Assembly: GCF_900112825.1 (NCBI RefSeq)
Contig: NZ_FONE01000023.1
Location: 1-48,958, forward strand
Direction of reading: 5' to 3'
DNA length: 48,958 bases
DNA from: Nitrosomonas sp. Nm166
GTDB lineage: Bacteria > Pseudomonadota > Gammaproteobacteria > Burkholderiales > Nitrosomonadaceae
Below are positions 21,228-30,731 of the stretch, piece by piece; within the stretch, counting starts at the first letter, position 1; the number at the start of each line of letters is the position of its first letter. A program made the position numbers and the translations under genes. Under the pieces are notes generated by a model. It had not been told where the DNA came from. It made no database searches and saw only the letters and a program-made list of their open reading frames with translations.

Positions 21228-21692
21228 ATGAATAAGCTCCCGATATCTACAGCATCTCCCAACTTGAACGATACCATGCGCAAGTTTGGCGCACCGCAAA
21301 CCATTATCCGTTCATATCAATACTGGTCCGTCCTGTTGCGTCCCGTTCAGGTGACGCTCGGCGCACTGGTTTTAGCTGCCCATGAACCTGCAAAAGCCTT
21401 CTCAGAACTCAGTCGGGAAAGTTTTACTGAGCTCCACACCATCACTGGGCATATTGAGACTGCACTAAAAAAAGCCTTTCAGAATGACAGAATCAATTAC
21501 CTGATGCTGATGATGGTCGATCCGGATGTTCATTTTCATGTAATTCCGCGCTATGCACAGCCCAGGCAGTTTGCAGATATGGAATTTATCGATGCAGGCT
21601 GGCCCGCCATGCCTAGCCTGGGTCAAATTAATAATACTGATGCGGCAACTAATCAGCTGATTATAGATCACATGCTAACGTGCTGGCCCTAG
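21228..21692 (+). CDS. HIT-family protein with altered triad
   Basis: The 154-residue product is recognisable as a histidine-triad nucleotide hydrolase or transferase by the segment DVHFHVIPRY near residue 104. Compared with the usual HxHxHxxPR, the first histidine is Asp while the middle (nucleophilic) and third histidines remain. Family members act on nucleotidyl-phosphate bonds such as Ap4A. Placed directly after a nucleotidyltransferase and 18 bases before a desaturase, it probably acts on a product of the same route. Confidence 0.8.
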   Translation: MNKLPISTASPNLNDTMRKFGAPQTIIRSYQYWSVLLRPVQVTLGALVLAAHEPAKAFSELSRESFTELHTITGHIETALKKAFQNDRINYLMLMMVDPDVHFHVIPRYAQPRQFADMEFIDAGWPAMPSLGQINNTDAATNQLIIDHMLTCWP

Positions 21693-21710
21693 AATGAATA
21701 CGAGACACAA

Positions 21711-22772
21711 GTGACTGACCCAAAGCCCTACACCAAAGAATTTCCATTACGCGAAGCCCATCGCTTGGTGCGCGACCTGATGACGCCAAATCCATGGATC
21801 TATTGGATCGATTTTATGTTTCATATCACGCTGGGCTGGGCAGCTTTTTTCATGGCGCTGTTATCGCCGATGTTCTCTCTGTGGCAACTGGGTGGTTATG
21901 TAGTGGCTGTGCTGGCGCTGTATCGCTCGGCTATTTTTGTGCACGAACTGGCGCATTTAAAGAAAGGCACGTTCAAAAATTTTCGCCTCGTATGGAATAT
22001 CATCTGCGGCATCCCACTGATGATTCCGTCATTTACCTATGACGGCGTGCATAGCGATCATCACAAACCGGACGTCTACGGTACTAGCAAAGATGGCGAA
22101 TATCTGCCATTTGCCACCCGTAGGCCCATGGAAATGGTTATCTATGTATTACTATCTTTCCTGATACCGGTCTTGTTGGTGGCTCGGTTTCTGCTGCTAA
22201 CCCCATTGTCTTACTTGATTCCACCACTGCGGAAAATTGTCTGGGAACGAGCTTCTTCACTTACGATTGACCCAGGCTACCGGCGCGCTGAGAATGCTAT
22301 CCGCAACGATCTCAACTGGCGTCAGCAGGAGCTGGGCGCTTGCCTGTTTGCCGCGACCGTCATTGGCCTGGTAGTGCTGGAAGTGTTCCCATATCCAATA
22401 TTGATATTGTGGTATCTGATCGCCGTGACGGTTTTCATCCTTAACTCACTGCGCACACTGGCTGCTCACGCTTATCGCAATCCAGGAGAACACAAGATGA
22501 CATTAGCAGAACAGTACCTGGATTCCATCAACATACCCGGCAATTTCCTGATTACGCCACTATGGGCACCGGTTGGATTGCGTTACCATGCCACGCACCA
22601 TCTTTTCATGAGCATGCCGTATCATAATCTGGGAAAAGCACAGCGCCGCCTGGTCAATGGCTTGACCGACAATACACAGTACCTGAAAACAATGCGCAGC
22701 GGTTTGTGGGATGCGCTGAAACACATCTGGCATGAATCTTCCACATCGACAAAGACATCGCAGCGCTCATAA
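21711..22772 (+). CDS. membrane fatty-acid desaturase family protein
   Basis: This 353-residue integral membrane protein has the three histidine boxes of the diiron desaturase/hydroxylase family: HELAH near residue 82, HSDHH near residue 117, and HATHH near residue 300. Hydrophobic stretches around residues 35-75, 140-170 and 205-235 fit the four-helix topology. The start is a GTG at 21711. The gene overlaps nothing but is close-packed, 18 bases from the HIT gene and 8 from the next ATG. Lipid or aldehyde/alkyl substrates are all possible. Confidence 0.88.
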   Translation: MTDPKPYTKEFPLREAHRLVRDLMTPNPWIYWIDFMFHITLGWAAFFMALLSPMFSLWQLGGYVVAVLALYRSAIFVHELAHLKKGTFKNFRLVWNIICGIPLMIPSFTYDGVHSDHHKPDVYGTSKDGEYLPFATRRPMEMVIYVLLSFLIPVLLVARFLLLTPLSYLIPPLRKIVWERASSLTIDPGYRRAENAIRNDLNWRQQELGACLFAATVIGLVVLEVFPYPILILWYLIAVTVFILNSLRTLAAHAYRNPGEHKMTLAEQYLDSINIPGNFLITPLWAPVGLRYHATHHLFMSMPYHNLGKAQRRLVNGLTDNTQYLKTMRSGLWDALKHIWHESSTSTKTSQRS

Positions 22773-22780
22773 CTTTGCCA

Positions 22781-23515
22781 ATGTCTAAAACCACCACTTC
22801 AGCAACAGAATCGCAAAAAATTACCAAGCTTGTTCTATTGCGCCATGGACAAAGTATCTGGAACCGGGACAAGAAATTCACCGGCTGGAGTGATGTGGCG
22901 TTAAGCCCCAAGGGTGAAAAAGAAGCTGAGCAGGCAGCTTATCTGTTGAAGCAGGCAGGCTTTACCTTCGACCTGTGTTTTTCCTCTCCATTGCAGCGCG
23001 CCAGAACCACATCACAGATTGTGTTGTCTGTCATGCAATTGAGTATACCTATTCACGAAAGCTGGCGCTTGAATGAGCGCCACTATGGCGCGCTGGAAGG
23101 TATGGGACGCTGGGAAGCAGTAAAAAAATTCGGCATTTGGCCTATCCTGGGTTGTCAAATCAAATTTGATGCAGCACCACCTTATATAAGTGCCCAGAAT
23201 CTCCGTTTCCCGGGAAATCAATCCAACTACGCTAACATTGATAAAGATGAGCTTCCACTGGGGGAAAGCATGCAACAAACCCTCTCACGCCTTAAACCTT
23301 ACTGGCAAGAAACCATTGAACCTGAAATACGACAAAGGAAACGTGTACTCATCGTTTCGCATAAAAATACGCTACGCACTTTAATGATGTTATTGGACCA
23401 CCTCACTCCTGAACAAGTCATGAAATTAACACTAGCCACCGGCCGCCCACTCGTTTACGAATTGGATCAGCAGCTGAATCCCATCCGGCATTATTATGTG
23501 GACTATCTGACTTAA
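22781..23515 (+). CDS. 2,3-bisphosphoglycerate-dependent phosphoglycerate mutase-like protein
   Basis: The 244-residue product is a histidine phosphatase of the dPGM branch. It has LRHGQSIWN (phospho-histidine), [26 protein letters not shown] with the acid residue, and a second histidine in [10 protein letters not shown]. The last motif is AHGNSLRAL in typical GpmA, and the segment after GALEG has lost the usual LNK.ET..KYG pattern. It may therefore not be the glycolytic mutase. I use the ATG at 22781; a TTG at 22775 is the other option. Confidence 0.82.
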   Translation: MSKTTTSATESQKITKLVLLRHGQSIWNRDKKFTGWSDVALSPKGEKEAEQAAYLLKQAGFTFDLCFSSPLQRARTTSQIVLSVMQLSIPIHESWRLNERHYGALEGMGRWEAVKKFGIWPILGCQIKFDAAPPYISAQNLRFPGNQSNYANIDKDELPLGESMQQTLSRLKPYWQETIEPEIRQRKRVLIVSHKNTLRTLMMLLDHLTPEQVMKLTLATGRPLVYELDQQLNPIRHYYVDYLT

Positions 23516-23700
23516 GCATCCTAAAGTTTCACGCCCGCCTTCCATTAATCTAGCCTATACCCGACTATTTTAATGACAAATCCAGCGCTCATTTTTTACC
23601 TTTGCGGGATCTCTGCATAACGTGTTTTTAGAGTTTTTATGTATTTCTAATTCATAAAATCAATTACTTAAAAATACTAAACTATTCAAAAAACCAGTTA

Positions 23701-24125
23701 TGCATAGGTCTCATCCTGTTTCTTCTTCTCCAGTGCTGCGATTTGCATATCACTCAGAATGATGCCTTCATTGGCTATTTTGATTTCCCGTGCATTAAGG
23801 CGGTCTTTGAAGTTTGCCAGTTGATGGCGTAACCACACTGCTGGTTCAATGCTGTCCATGCGCAGGATATTCTATCGCATAAGCCACAACCGCTTCTTGT
23901 TCAGCGGCTTCACGACTCTTAAGATTAAGAACACGATCCTGATTTAATCAATGCTTCCAGAACGTTTGTCTCTACCAATTCCTGATAACGATAAAGCGTG
24001 TCTTTCTACCCCATATCTTGCAGGCTTTGAAGACATTTTGTAATTCTTCAGCGAGATTGAATAATCTTGCTTTGTCTTTTGTTTGATAATTGGATTTTGG
24101 GACTCAACAATATGAGCGTTACTTC
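23701..24125 (-). pseudogene. decayed IS481-family transposase
   Basis: No intact gene lies between 23516 and 24257. On the minus strand, broken frames reconstruct the N-terminal third of an IS481-type transposase: IIKQKTKQ, then FNLAEELQN.FKACKIWG, EQEAVVAYAIEYPAHGQH, WLRHQLANFKDRLNA and GIILSDMQIAALEKKKQDE. At least four frameshifts or stops separate these blocks, and the integrase core with its DDE residues is missing. It is a dead remnant. Confidence 0.8.
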
Positions 24126-24212
24126 CTTTATGTTTGATTAAGGATTCGATACCGGTAACGCTCTTTCTTTCAAGTGCTCTGTACGACAGATCTGAACTAA
24201 TACACTTAAACT

Positions 24213-24266
24213 TAAAAAATTATTAAATCAACACAGGCTGCTTACGCTGTGCTCAGCTTAAGCAGC
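24213..24266 (-). terminator. terminator overlapping the end of the Crp-type gene
   Basis: On the minus strand GCTGCTTAAGCTG, loop AGCA, and CAGCGTAAGCAGC form a long near-perfect hairpin (24266-24237). After about 17 bases comes the run ATTTTTT. The stop codon of the regulator (24260-24258) lies within the 5' arm, so the last residues of the gene are encoded by the stem. Confidence 0.65.
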
Positions 24267-24992
24267 TTGCAAGTCAGCGATCAAACGCTCTGATTCTCTT
24301 TTTATTACTGAGTAACACTCGCAAGCTTTGGCTTCGAGTTCTTCTTTATTCTTAAGCTCAAAGTAACTGCGGCGATAATCAATTATGCCAGCTTGCCGGA
24401 GTTTCTTTGCCACGTCAGATACACTTTCTCGGCGAACCCCTAGCAAATGTGCAATTGATTCCTGTGTAATTGTTAAACTACTTGGATGTATTCGATCAAA
24501 ATTTAAAAGTAACCAACTGCACAACTGCTGTTCAATATTATGACGTCGATTACATGCAGTTGCTTGAGACATTTGTATAAAAAGTGTTCCGACATAACGA
24601 AGCATTAACTTCTTCAATATTCTTGTACAACCTTCACTTTCCTCAAAAATGCTTTGCAGCGATTTGAGGGAAATTCGATAGGAATGTCCTTCAACCTTAA
24701 TAACTGTTTGAGTCAATGTTCTACCTCCCGTGAAAACTGAAATGCCTATGCAGCCCTCGTTTCCAATCGTTCCTACCTCAACGCTTGTACCATCTTCTAA
24801 ATAGCATAATAACGAAGCAATACTTGTGATGGGAAAGTAGATATAATTTAGTTTCTCACAAACATCAAACAATACTTCCGCACGCGGCAATTTTATTAAT
24901 TCAAGGTGAGGAGCTAAGAGCTCAAACTCGGATTGACTAAGTGCTCGTAGAATATGATTCTCACGCGGATTAAAAATCATAGGTCTTCTCAT
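24258..24992 (-). CDS. Crp/Fnr-family transcriptional regulator
   Basis: The 244-residue protein has an N-terminal cyclic-nucleotide-binding-like beta-barrel (about residues 15-130) and a C-terminal winged helix. The recognition region is ITQESIAHLLGVRRESVSDV near residue 175. It lacks the N-terminal cysteines of FNR and the cAMP-contact arginine-serine pattern of Crp, so its effector is unknown. The start may be the ATG at 24992 or the one at 24980, since neither has a strong ribosome site. It stands alone between IS remnants and ends in its own hairpin. Confidence 0.87.
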   Translation of the reverse strand: MRRPMIFNPRENHILRALSQSEFELLAPHLELIKLPRAEVLFDVCEKLNYIYFPITSIASLLCYLEDGTSVEVGTIGNEGCIGISVFTGGRTLTQTVIKVEGHSYRISLKSLQSIFEESEGCTRILKKLMLRYVGTLFIQMSQATACNRRHNIEQQLCSWLLLNFDRIHPSSLTITQESIAHLLGVRRESVSDVAKKLRQAGIIDYRRSYFELKNKEELEAKACECYSVIKRESERLIADLQAA

Positions 24993-25440
24993 ATATCTGA
25001 AATTATCTTAAAGACATCCTTAGTCGCTTTTTTATTGTTATATTAGGATGGATGAGATATAGAATAATAGCATAGTGAAAGCTACATCTATATCATGAAG
25101 TTAAACCTGACAATGTCGAATCAGTTATTATTATCCTATACCAATTCAGTCTCATAGTCTATTATAATTTTTAATCTTATTTTTCAGCTATTTATTATTT
25201 CTCTGTTTAATCTATTTTTTAAATTGGTTCTACCATACAATTATTAACAAACAGAGTTCAAAAGATAATCCTCTACCTGGCCGTCAATCCGACTTCCGGG
25301 TTAATGATCAAATAAATAATTTACTCAGAATTCTTTATTCCATATTGTTCTCTGGTTTTCTAATATATTTATCGCAACTTGTTCCAAGCTCTACTATAAA
25401 TCACACCTTTATCAAAAAGACTTGTTTTATCAGATTCTTG
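24993..25440. other. AT-rich intergenic stretch
   Basis: This stretch lies upstream of the Crp-type gene. It is AT-rich, has stops in all frames, and I see no RNA gene, repeat or clear promoter in it. It presumably contains the regulator's promoter. Confidence 0.5.
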
Positions 25441-25444
25441 TCAC

Positions 25445-26345
25445 TCACACGCAATTTTGGCAGCATATTTCTTCAGACAACAAAACCTGCACCAGCATAA
25501 GCAGACTCATGACCAGGAAGATAATATTAATCCATGTTACAGACGTACCGGCGTCTGGCTCGAATATTGTTGAGGCGATATCCCATACTTTTCCTACTCA
25601 AACTTTCCTTCAATCAGAATCCGCTCTCGATATCCCTGCAGACGTTGTGTTTTCAGGTTTTTATCTCATCTTTGTTTCAGGTTTAATCTCTGCGGCATCC
25701 TTGGGGGTTTGCCTGAGAAACGAATGTTATTGCGCTCCAGAAAGAGCTGCGGTTGCCAGCAAACCATACAGTGTGTCAGCAATGACGACTTCAGGATAGT
25801 AGCCATAACGCTTTGTATGTTTCAACTTGTCCTTGAAGGTCATGACCTTCATGTTGGGCACTTCAGTGAAGCTTATCAACATCGCCAGTCCTTCGCCTGT
25901 CAGGCTCACGCTTATTCTGGCGCCAAATTCTGCTGTCTTGTCTTGTTTGCCTCTGACAATTGGCCGAATATACGGCTTGGCTGATGCTGACGATGCGATC
26001 ATCGCAGCGCTTGGTATTGGTTTTGTACTTCACAGTGGTGATTTGTCGCTGAAGTCAGCCTCGCTGGGATTCAGTGCAAACCGTTTATCCCATACACTTA
26101 CGTACATTAATCAGTAGTGAGGGTGCGAAGGCTGCCTCCAACCGAAATCCTTTCAGGCCAATAAAATATTGCAAGTAAGGATTTCTTCGGATCTGCTCTA
26201 GTGTCTTATAGTAGTTCTCAGCCAATTCGGCCCATGGAATGCAATCGTTCAGCTTTACCCAGCGATTTTCGAGATCAAGAATTATGTCGAGTGGTGTATC
26301 AAATCCTTTGAGCGTGAGTGGTTTTTGGCTTTTATAGCGGATCAT
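25445..26345 (-). pseudogene. decayed IS1182/IS5-like transposase
   Basis: Minus-strand fragments in several frames line up as one DDE transposase. The N-terminus MIRYKSQKPLTLKGFDTP and NRWVKLNDCIPWAELAENYY is joined by an internal deletion to NPYLQYFIGLKGF and FAPSLLINVRKCMG. Later come KPYIRPIVRGKQDK and EFGARISVSLTGEGLAM, then NNIRFSGKPPRMP, and the C-terminus DAGTSVTWINIIFLVM. It has an internal deletion and several frameshifts, so it is inactive. Open frames on the plus strand here are shadows. Confidence 0.82.
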
Positions 26346-26650
26346 AATGCACGGGTTTGGTGTCATTACTGATTTATGTGCACTATTCCACCAAAATAGC
26401 TGAATATCTACAAGTATAATCAGTTACTTATACTTATGATTGAACTCTAGACATTTACTTAGAGAATACAACTATGGCTTACTCTACAATCTGTTTTTAT
26501 CTGAAAACTGTAGCGTAAAACCATTTACTCATTACTGAAATCCCGGCTATGAAGCGTATAATTTCCGATTAATTTTAAGAAAGCAATCCCTCAACCAAGA
26601 ATCCATCAGAATCAAACCACAACTTTTTACATTCTCATAATAGATCTAAC

Positions 26651-28159
26651 ATGACCCAGGAAAATCAATCGATCACACTCCAAGATGAAAACCAAATTAT
26701 TGCTGAACGTCGCGCCAAATTATCTGAATTACGCCGAGCAGGCAATGCTTTCCCTAATACCTTCCGGCGTGATCACATAGCAGCAGAAATCCATCAACAA
26801 TTTGATGAATTTTCGAAAGAAAGGCTGGAGGAGCATCCTATCACTGTCAAAGTAGCAGGACGCATGGTATTAAAACGCGTCATGGGTAAGGCCAGCTTTG
26901 CCACAATCCAGGACATGAGCGGACGAATTCAGCTTTATATCTCAGATGATCATACCGGTGCAGCAGTGCATGCTGCATTCAAGTATCACGACCTGGGCGA
27001 CATTCTTGGTGCACAAGGCATCTTATTTAAAACCAAAACCGGAGAGCTCTCGATCCGCGTCACGGATTTACAATTACTAACTAAATCTCTGCGCCCGCTA
27101 CCAGAGAAATTTCACGGCTTGACCGATCAGGAACAGAAATATCGGCAACGCTATCTCGATCTGATCACTAACGAAGAAACCCGCCGTGTGTTCACCATCC
27201 GTTCCAGAGTAATTCAGGCAATTCGCGAATTTTTCGTTGCGCGCAATTATCTGGAAGTTGAGACCCCGATGATGCACCCGATTCCCGGCGGTGCCGCGGC
27301 ACGGCCTTTCTCCACACATCACAATGCATTGGATATGGCGCTTTATTTGCGTATTGCGCCTGAGCTTTATCTGAAGCGACTGGTTATCGGTGGCATGGAG
27401 AAGGTATTTGAAATTAACCGCAATTTCCGCAATGAAGGCATTTCCACGCGGCATAATCCAGAATTCACCATGGTGGAGTTTTACGAGGCCTATCAAGACC
27501 ATACTTATCTAATGGATTTCACAGAAGAAATGCTGGCTGAAGTGGCACAAAAAGTACTGGGAACCACGCAGGTTACCTATCAAGGCAAAACGCTGGATTT
27601 AGCAAAGCCATTCATGCGCCTGACCATTACCGAGGCGATCCAGAAATTCCATCCGGCATATTCTGCTGCTCAGTTACAAGATCGTAATTTTCTGATTAAT
27701 CAATTGCAGGCATTAAACATACCTTATAACCCGCACGATGGTATCGGTGGTTTACAGCTTTCCTTGTTTGATGAAACCACCGAGCATTTGCTGTTTGAAC
27801 CCACCTTTATTGTCGATTACCCGGCCGAAGTCTCGCCACTGGCACGGCGCAATGATCATAACGCTGAAATTACCGACCGCTTTGAGTTATATATCGCCGG
27901 GCGTGAAATCGCGAATGGATTCTCGGAATTAAACGATCCGGAGGATCAGGCAGCCCGCTTTTTGCAGCAAGCCAAAGCCAAAGATGCCGGCGATGCGGAA
28001 GCCATGCATTACGACGCAGATTACATTCGCGCACTGGAATATGGCTTACCACCTACCGCAGGCGAAGGCATTGGCATTGACCGGCTGGTCATGCTGCTGA
28101 CCGACAGTCCCAGCATTCGCGACGTCATTCTATTTCCGCAATTAAGACAGGAAGATTAG
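26651..28159 (+). CDS. lysS: lysyl-tRNA synthetase (class II)
   Basis: LysS charges tRNA-Lys. The 502-residue product has an N-terminal OB fold ([18 protein letters not shown]) that binds the anticodon, motif 1 around [17 protein letters not shown], motif 2 [19 protein letters not shown], and motif 3 [15 protein letters not shown] near the end. There is no clear Shine-Dalgarno before the ATG. prfB, which often precedes lysS in proteobacteria, is not next to it; a decayed IS lies upstream instead. Confidence 0.97.
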   Translation: MTQENQSITLQDENQIIAERRAKLSELRRAGNAFPNTFRRDHIAAEIHQQFDEFSKERLEEHPITVKVAGRMVLKRVMGKASFATIQDMSGRIQLYISDDHTGAAVHAAFKYHDLGDILGAQGILFKTKTGELSIRVTDLQLLTKSLRPLPEKFHGLTDQEQKYRQRYLDLITNEETRRVFTIRSRVIQAIREFFVARNYLEVETPMMHPIPGGAAARPFSTHHNALDMALYLRIAPELYLKRLVIGGMEKVFEINRNFRNEGISTRHNPEFTMVEFYEAYQDHTYLMDFTEEMLAEVAQKVLGTTQVTYQGKTLDLAKPFMRLTITEAIQKFHPAYSAAQLQDRNFLINQLQALNIPYNPHDGIGGLQLSLFDETTEHLLFEPTFIVDYPAEVSPLARRNDHNAEITDRFELYIAGREIANGFSELNDPEDQAARFLQQAKAKDAGDAEAMHYDADYIRALEYGLPPTAGEGIGIDRLVMLLTDSPSIRDVILFPQLRQED

Positions 28160-28317
28160 ATAGTGTCGTCACAAGCTATTAGCCCAAAGAGCGATCCCCG
28201 GATTTGAATAGCGGCAAGGATACTGGAGTCTTGGCAAGGCGTAGCGATACCGCACCATCGATTGAATGTAAAAATGCATTTTCTATAATGTGATGTGAAC
28301 GGTAGAGCTCTGGATCA

Positions 28318-28655
28318 TTCTCTCTGTGTTTTCTCGACTCCGCGAGGCGGTATTACAGGATTCATACCTTGGGTTTTGGCTTGCACGATGACAGCAATCG
28401 TTATCGGTAGTCGCAATCTGCAAGCACATATTCTGCTGAATCCCTCAATCAGGAGAAAAGCCTGGGTACAATCTGCTGCGATATTCTGCGTAATAACAAC
28501 TCTGACCGGCATACCAAACACATCCACGAGGTGTGGTTTTGTGTTGAGCCCCTTTTGTGCGATTCACGTCTTGATTACCACCAACGGTATGCAGATGAGT
28601 CTTGATGTGGCTGGCATCAATCATCAGCCACTCATAGTCTGGATTACAAGTTAAT
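28318..28655 (-). pseudogene. decayed IS5-family transposase (IS427-like group)
   Basis: On the minus strand, fragments read DYEWLMIDASHIKTHLH, VGGNQDVNRTKGA, DVFGMPVRVVITQNIAADCT, QAFLLIEGF and QAKTQGMNPVIPPRG, in shifting frames. This is the catalytic half of an IS5-family (IS427-like) transposase. Premature stops and frameshifts show it is dead. The long plus-strand frame here is its shadow. Confidence 0.78.
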
Positions 28656-28689
28656 TCTTGGGCACACTAGAATATCGGGTAACTGCGGT

Positions 28690-28852
28690 TTTTAGGTTCA
28701 ATTGATTTATTGGATTCAGAAATTCTATTTGCAGGTGTGGCGGGTAACATTAAGTTCTGAAAAACTCGTGGAAATTAGTTCAATATCATGATTTAAAATC
28801 CAAATTATATCACTCTGCACAGCTAACCTGCTTCTGACCGTGCAAAGATCTC
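28690..28852 (-). mobile_element. left end of a decayed IS5-type element
   Basis: The outer end CCGTGCAAAGATCTC (28838-28852) is, but for one base, the reverse complement of GAGACCTTTGCACGG at 48490. Reading inward on the minus strand comes a TGATATAAT promoter-like block, then a transposase start SFSELNVTRHTCK whose ATG has become ACG, quickly followed by stops. It is a second, more decayed copy of the element at the window's right end. Confidence 0.7.
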
Positions 28853-29114
28853 AAGATAATGGACAGGTGGAAGTTTATTTGGTATACCAGCCAATTAAAC
28901 CAAATCTTTTCTCACATTAAATTGGTTCCTATCAATCATATGTGAACAGCCAGTAAAAAGCGGGATTGGTTATGATTCGAAATGGCAATACTGTACACAG
29001 CATCCGATCTGGTACAACCATGAAACATTCGAAAAACATAGAATGACAATTTTTGAAAATAATTAGCAACTTGCAGTAATCAAAAGGAATAGGCTTAAGG
29101 AAAGGTATAACAGT

Positions 29115-29186
29115 ATGGGAATCGTATCTGCTATGGAAGAAAACTCCGATGAAATCTCCATTGTTTCAGGGGATAACAAGCAATGA
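29115..29186 (+). CDS. 23-residue ORF coupled to the glycosyltransferase
   Basis: This short frame (MGIVSAMEENSDEISIVSGDNKQ without the last few residues listed as a motif: acidic, no membrane segment) ends in TGA overlapping the ATG of the next gene (ATGA). A purine-rich AGGAAAGG lies upstream. It may be a leader that couples translation, or the last piece of a lost upstream gene. Confidence 0.35.
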   Translation: MGIVSAMEENSDEISIVSGDNKQ

Positions 29187-30202
29187 AACTTTCAATTTTG
29201 ATTAAAGCGTTCAATGAAGAAACATTGATTGCCAACTGTCTAGAAGCAGCTTTAGCTGAGATACAGAAAATTGGCGATGGTGAAGTCATCTTAGTTGATT
29301 CACTTTCAAGCGATCGGACGGTTGAAATTGCACGTCACTATTCAGTAAGGGTTATTCAGTTTTCTCACAAGACCGATTGCGGATGCGCATCCGCCGTTCA
29401 ATTGGGCTATCAGTATGCACATGGCGAATACTTGTATGTATTGGATGGCGATATGGTCATACAAGCCGGCTTCTTAATAGAAGCGATAAGCTATCTTGAA
29501 TCCAGTCCTGATGTTGCGGGTGTAGCCGGAAAATTAATTGACACCAATATACAAACCCTGGCCGATAAACGGCGCGCCTCCGCCGCATCGGCATTACGGC
29601 AAAGTGAAGAAGTGGGACAACTTGATGGAGGTGGTCTTTATCGCCGTAAAGCCATTGAATCTGTTAATTATCTTGCGCATCGATGGCTCCCGGCTTGTGA
29701 AGAAGCGGAACTTGGCGCTCGATTGAGAGCCAACGGCTGGCGTTTGGTTCGACTACCACTTGTCGCGGTGTATCACACAGGTCACTCGGAAAGTCATTTT
29801 CAAAGGCTGAAACGATTATGGCGAAATCGCCGCATGCACGCATACGGCATGTATCTTCGTACCGCGTTTGGACAGCCATGGTGGCGGTTTTGCGTACGCC
29901 AAACGTGGTTCGTATTTACTGCCCCCATACTCCACCTGACCGCAGTAATATTTGCATTCATTGTGGCGTATTTGGAAGCAATGACGTTCATTCCAATATT
30001 TATTATCGCCGAATGCCTGGTCTGGTTGGGTGTAATTGCTATTTTGGCAATCAGAAAAAAAAGCTTGGCCGATGCACTGCTATCTGCTTACACTTGGAAT
30101 GTCTACGTGATAGCTGCTGTGCTTGGAGCTATGCGGTCGATACCCGATCCATCGATACCTATTGATGCACAAGAACTCACGGGCAATAGCACATCCCAAT
30201 AA
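29183..30202 (+). CDS. family 2 glycosyltransferase, membrane-anchored
   Basis: The 339-residue protein has an N-terminal GT-A domain that transfers a sugar from a nucleotide sugar. Motifs include LIKAFNEETLIANCLEAAL at the start, VDSLSSDRTVEIA, the metal-binding DGD in LYVLDGDMVIQAG near residue 90, and GGGLYRRKAIE. About three hydrophobic segments occupy residues 240-320. A run of basic residues (RLKRLWRNRR) precedes them, typical of enzymes acting at the membrane. Its acceptor is unknown and no polysaccharide cluster surrounds it; the neighbours are IS remnants. Confidence 0.85.
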   Translation: MKLSILIKAFNEETLIANCLEAALAEIQKIGDGEVILVDSLSSDRTVEIARHYSVRVIQFSHKTDCGCASAVQLGYQYAHGEYLYVLDGDMVIQAGFLIEAISYLESSPDVAGVAGKLIDTNIQTLADKRRASAASALRQSEEVGQLDGGGLYRRKAIESVNYLAHRWLPACEEAELGARLRANGWRLVRLPLVAVYHTGHSESHFQRLKRLWRNRRMHAYGMYLRTAFGQPWWRFCVRQTWFVFTAPILHLTAVIFAFIVAYLEAMTFIPIFIIAECLVWLGVIAILAIRKKSLADALLSAYTWNVYVIAAVLGAMRSIPDPSIPIDAQELTGNSTSQ

Positions 30203-30430
30203 ATTCTCAGAGAGATTTTTGCAAAACCTCCTATTTTTAAGAAGCGCTATAAATTCGGAATTTTTGATAATTGATCGGTGATGTTTGTGTAGTAATGTCG
30301 TTAAAAAATAGCAAAAATGATGTAATTGGCAAACTACCAGCTCTAATGAGAAGATTCGCCATGATTTCAATGAAATGCAGCGTATCGCAGGCACGACGGC
30401 ATTTTCAGGCACGAAATTTCAGATGCAGTA

Positions 30431-30556
30431 TGGACGTTATTAGAGCCGCATCTACCTGTATGAGGTGGATGGGCACGAGATAACCGCCAGTTTATCAATA
30501 TAGAGTTCAAGATTTTAAGAATAGGAGCTCCGTGGCATGATTTGCCACCCTCCAAA
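30431..30556 (+). pseudogene. fragment of an IS5-family (IS427-like) transposase N-terminus
   Basis: One plus-strand frame reads WTLLEPHLPV, stop, GGWARDNRQFINIEFKILR, then IGAPWHDLPPS. This matches the typical N-terminal region of IS427-group transposases. The rest of 30203-30731 is non-coding, apart from an unassigned open stretch after 30560 that ends at the TGA near 30671. Confidence 0.7.
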
Positions 30557-30731
30557 AGACTCCTGAGTAGCAAGCTCTATGCTGCCAAAATACCCATTAC
30601 CTCAGCCGATGCCCTGACTTTGCTCAGTGTAAAACAAATCTGGAACGGTAAAAACTTGAATCAAATCAACTGACACAGATGCCCAGTCAATTCGGTAACT
30701 GTATGATCTGAGCTAGTGCATTTTTTCAAGT

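Noticed and set aside
25422-26117. Plus-strand open frames of 91-125 codons
   Set aside because: They are antisense to the transposase remnant, whose minus-strand frames give recognisable IS1182/IS5-like protein.
28295-28654. 119-codon plus-strand frame
   Set aside because: It is the shadow of the minus-strand IS427-like transposase remnant.
30271-30483. 70-codon plus-strand frame
   Set aside because: Low-quality composition; the recognisable IS5-family peptide in the same DNA lies in a different frame.
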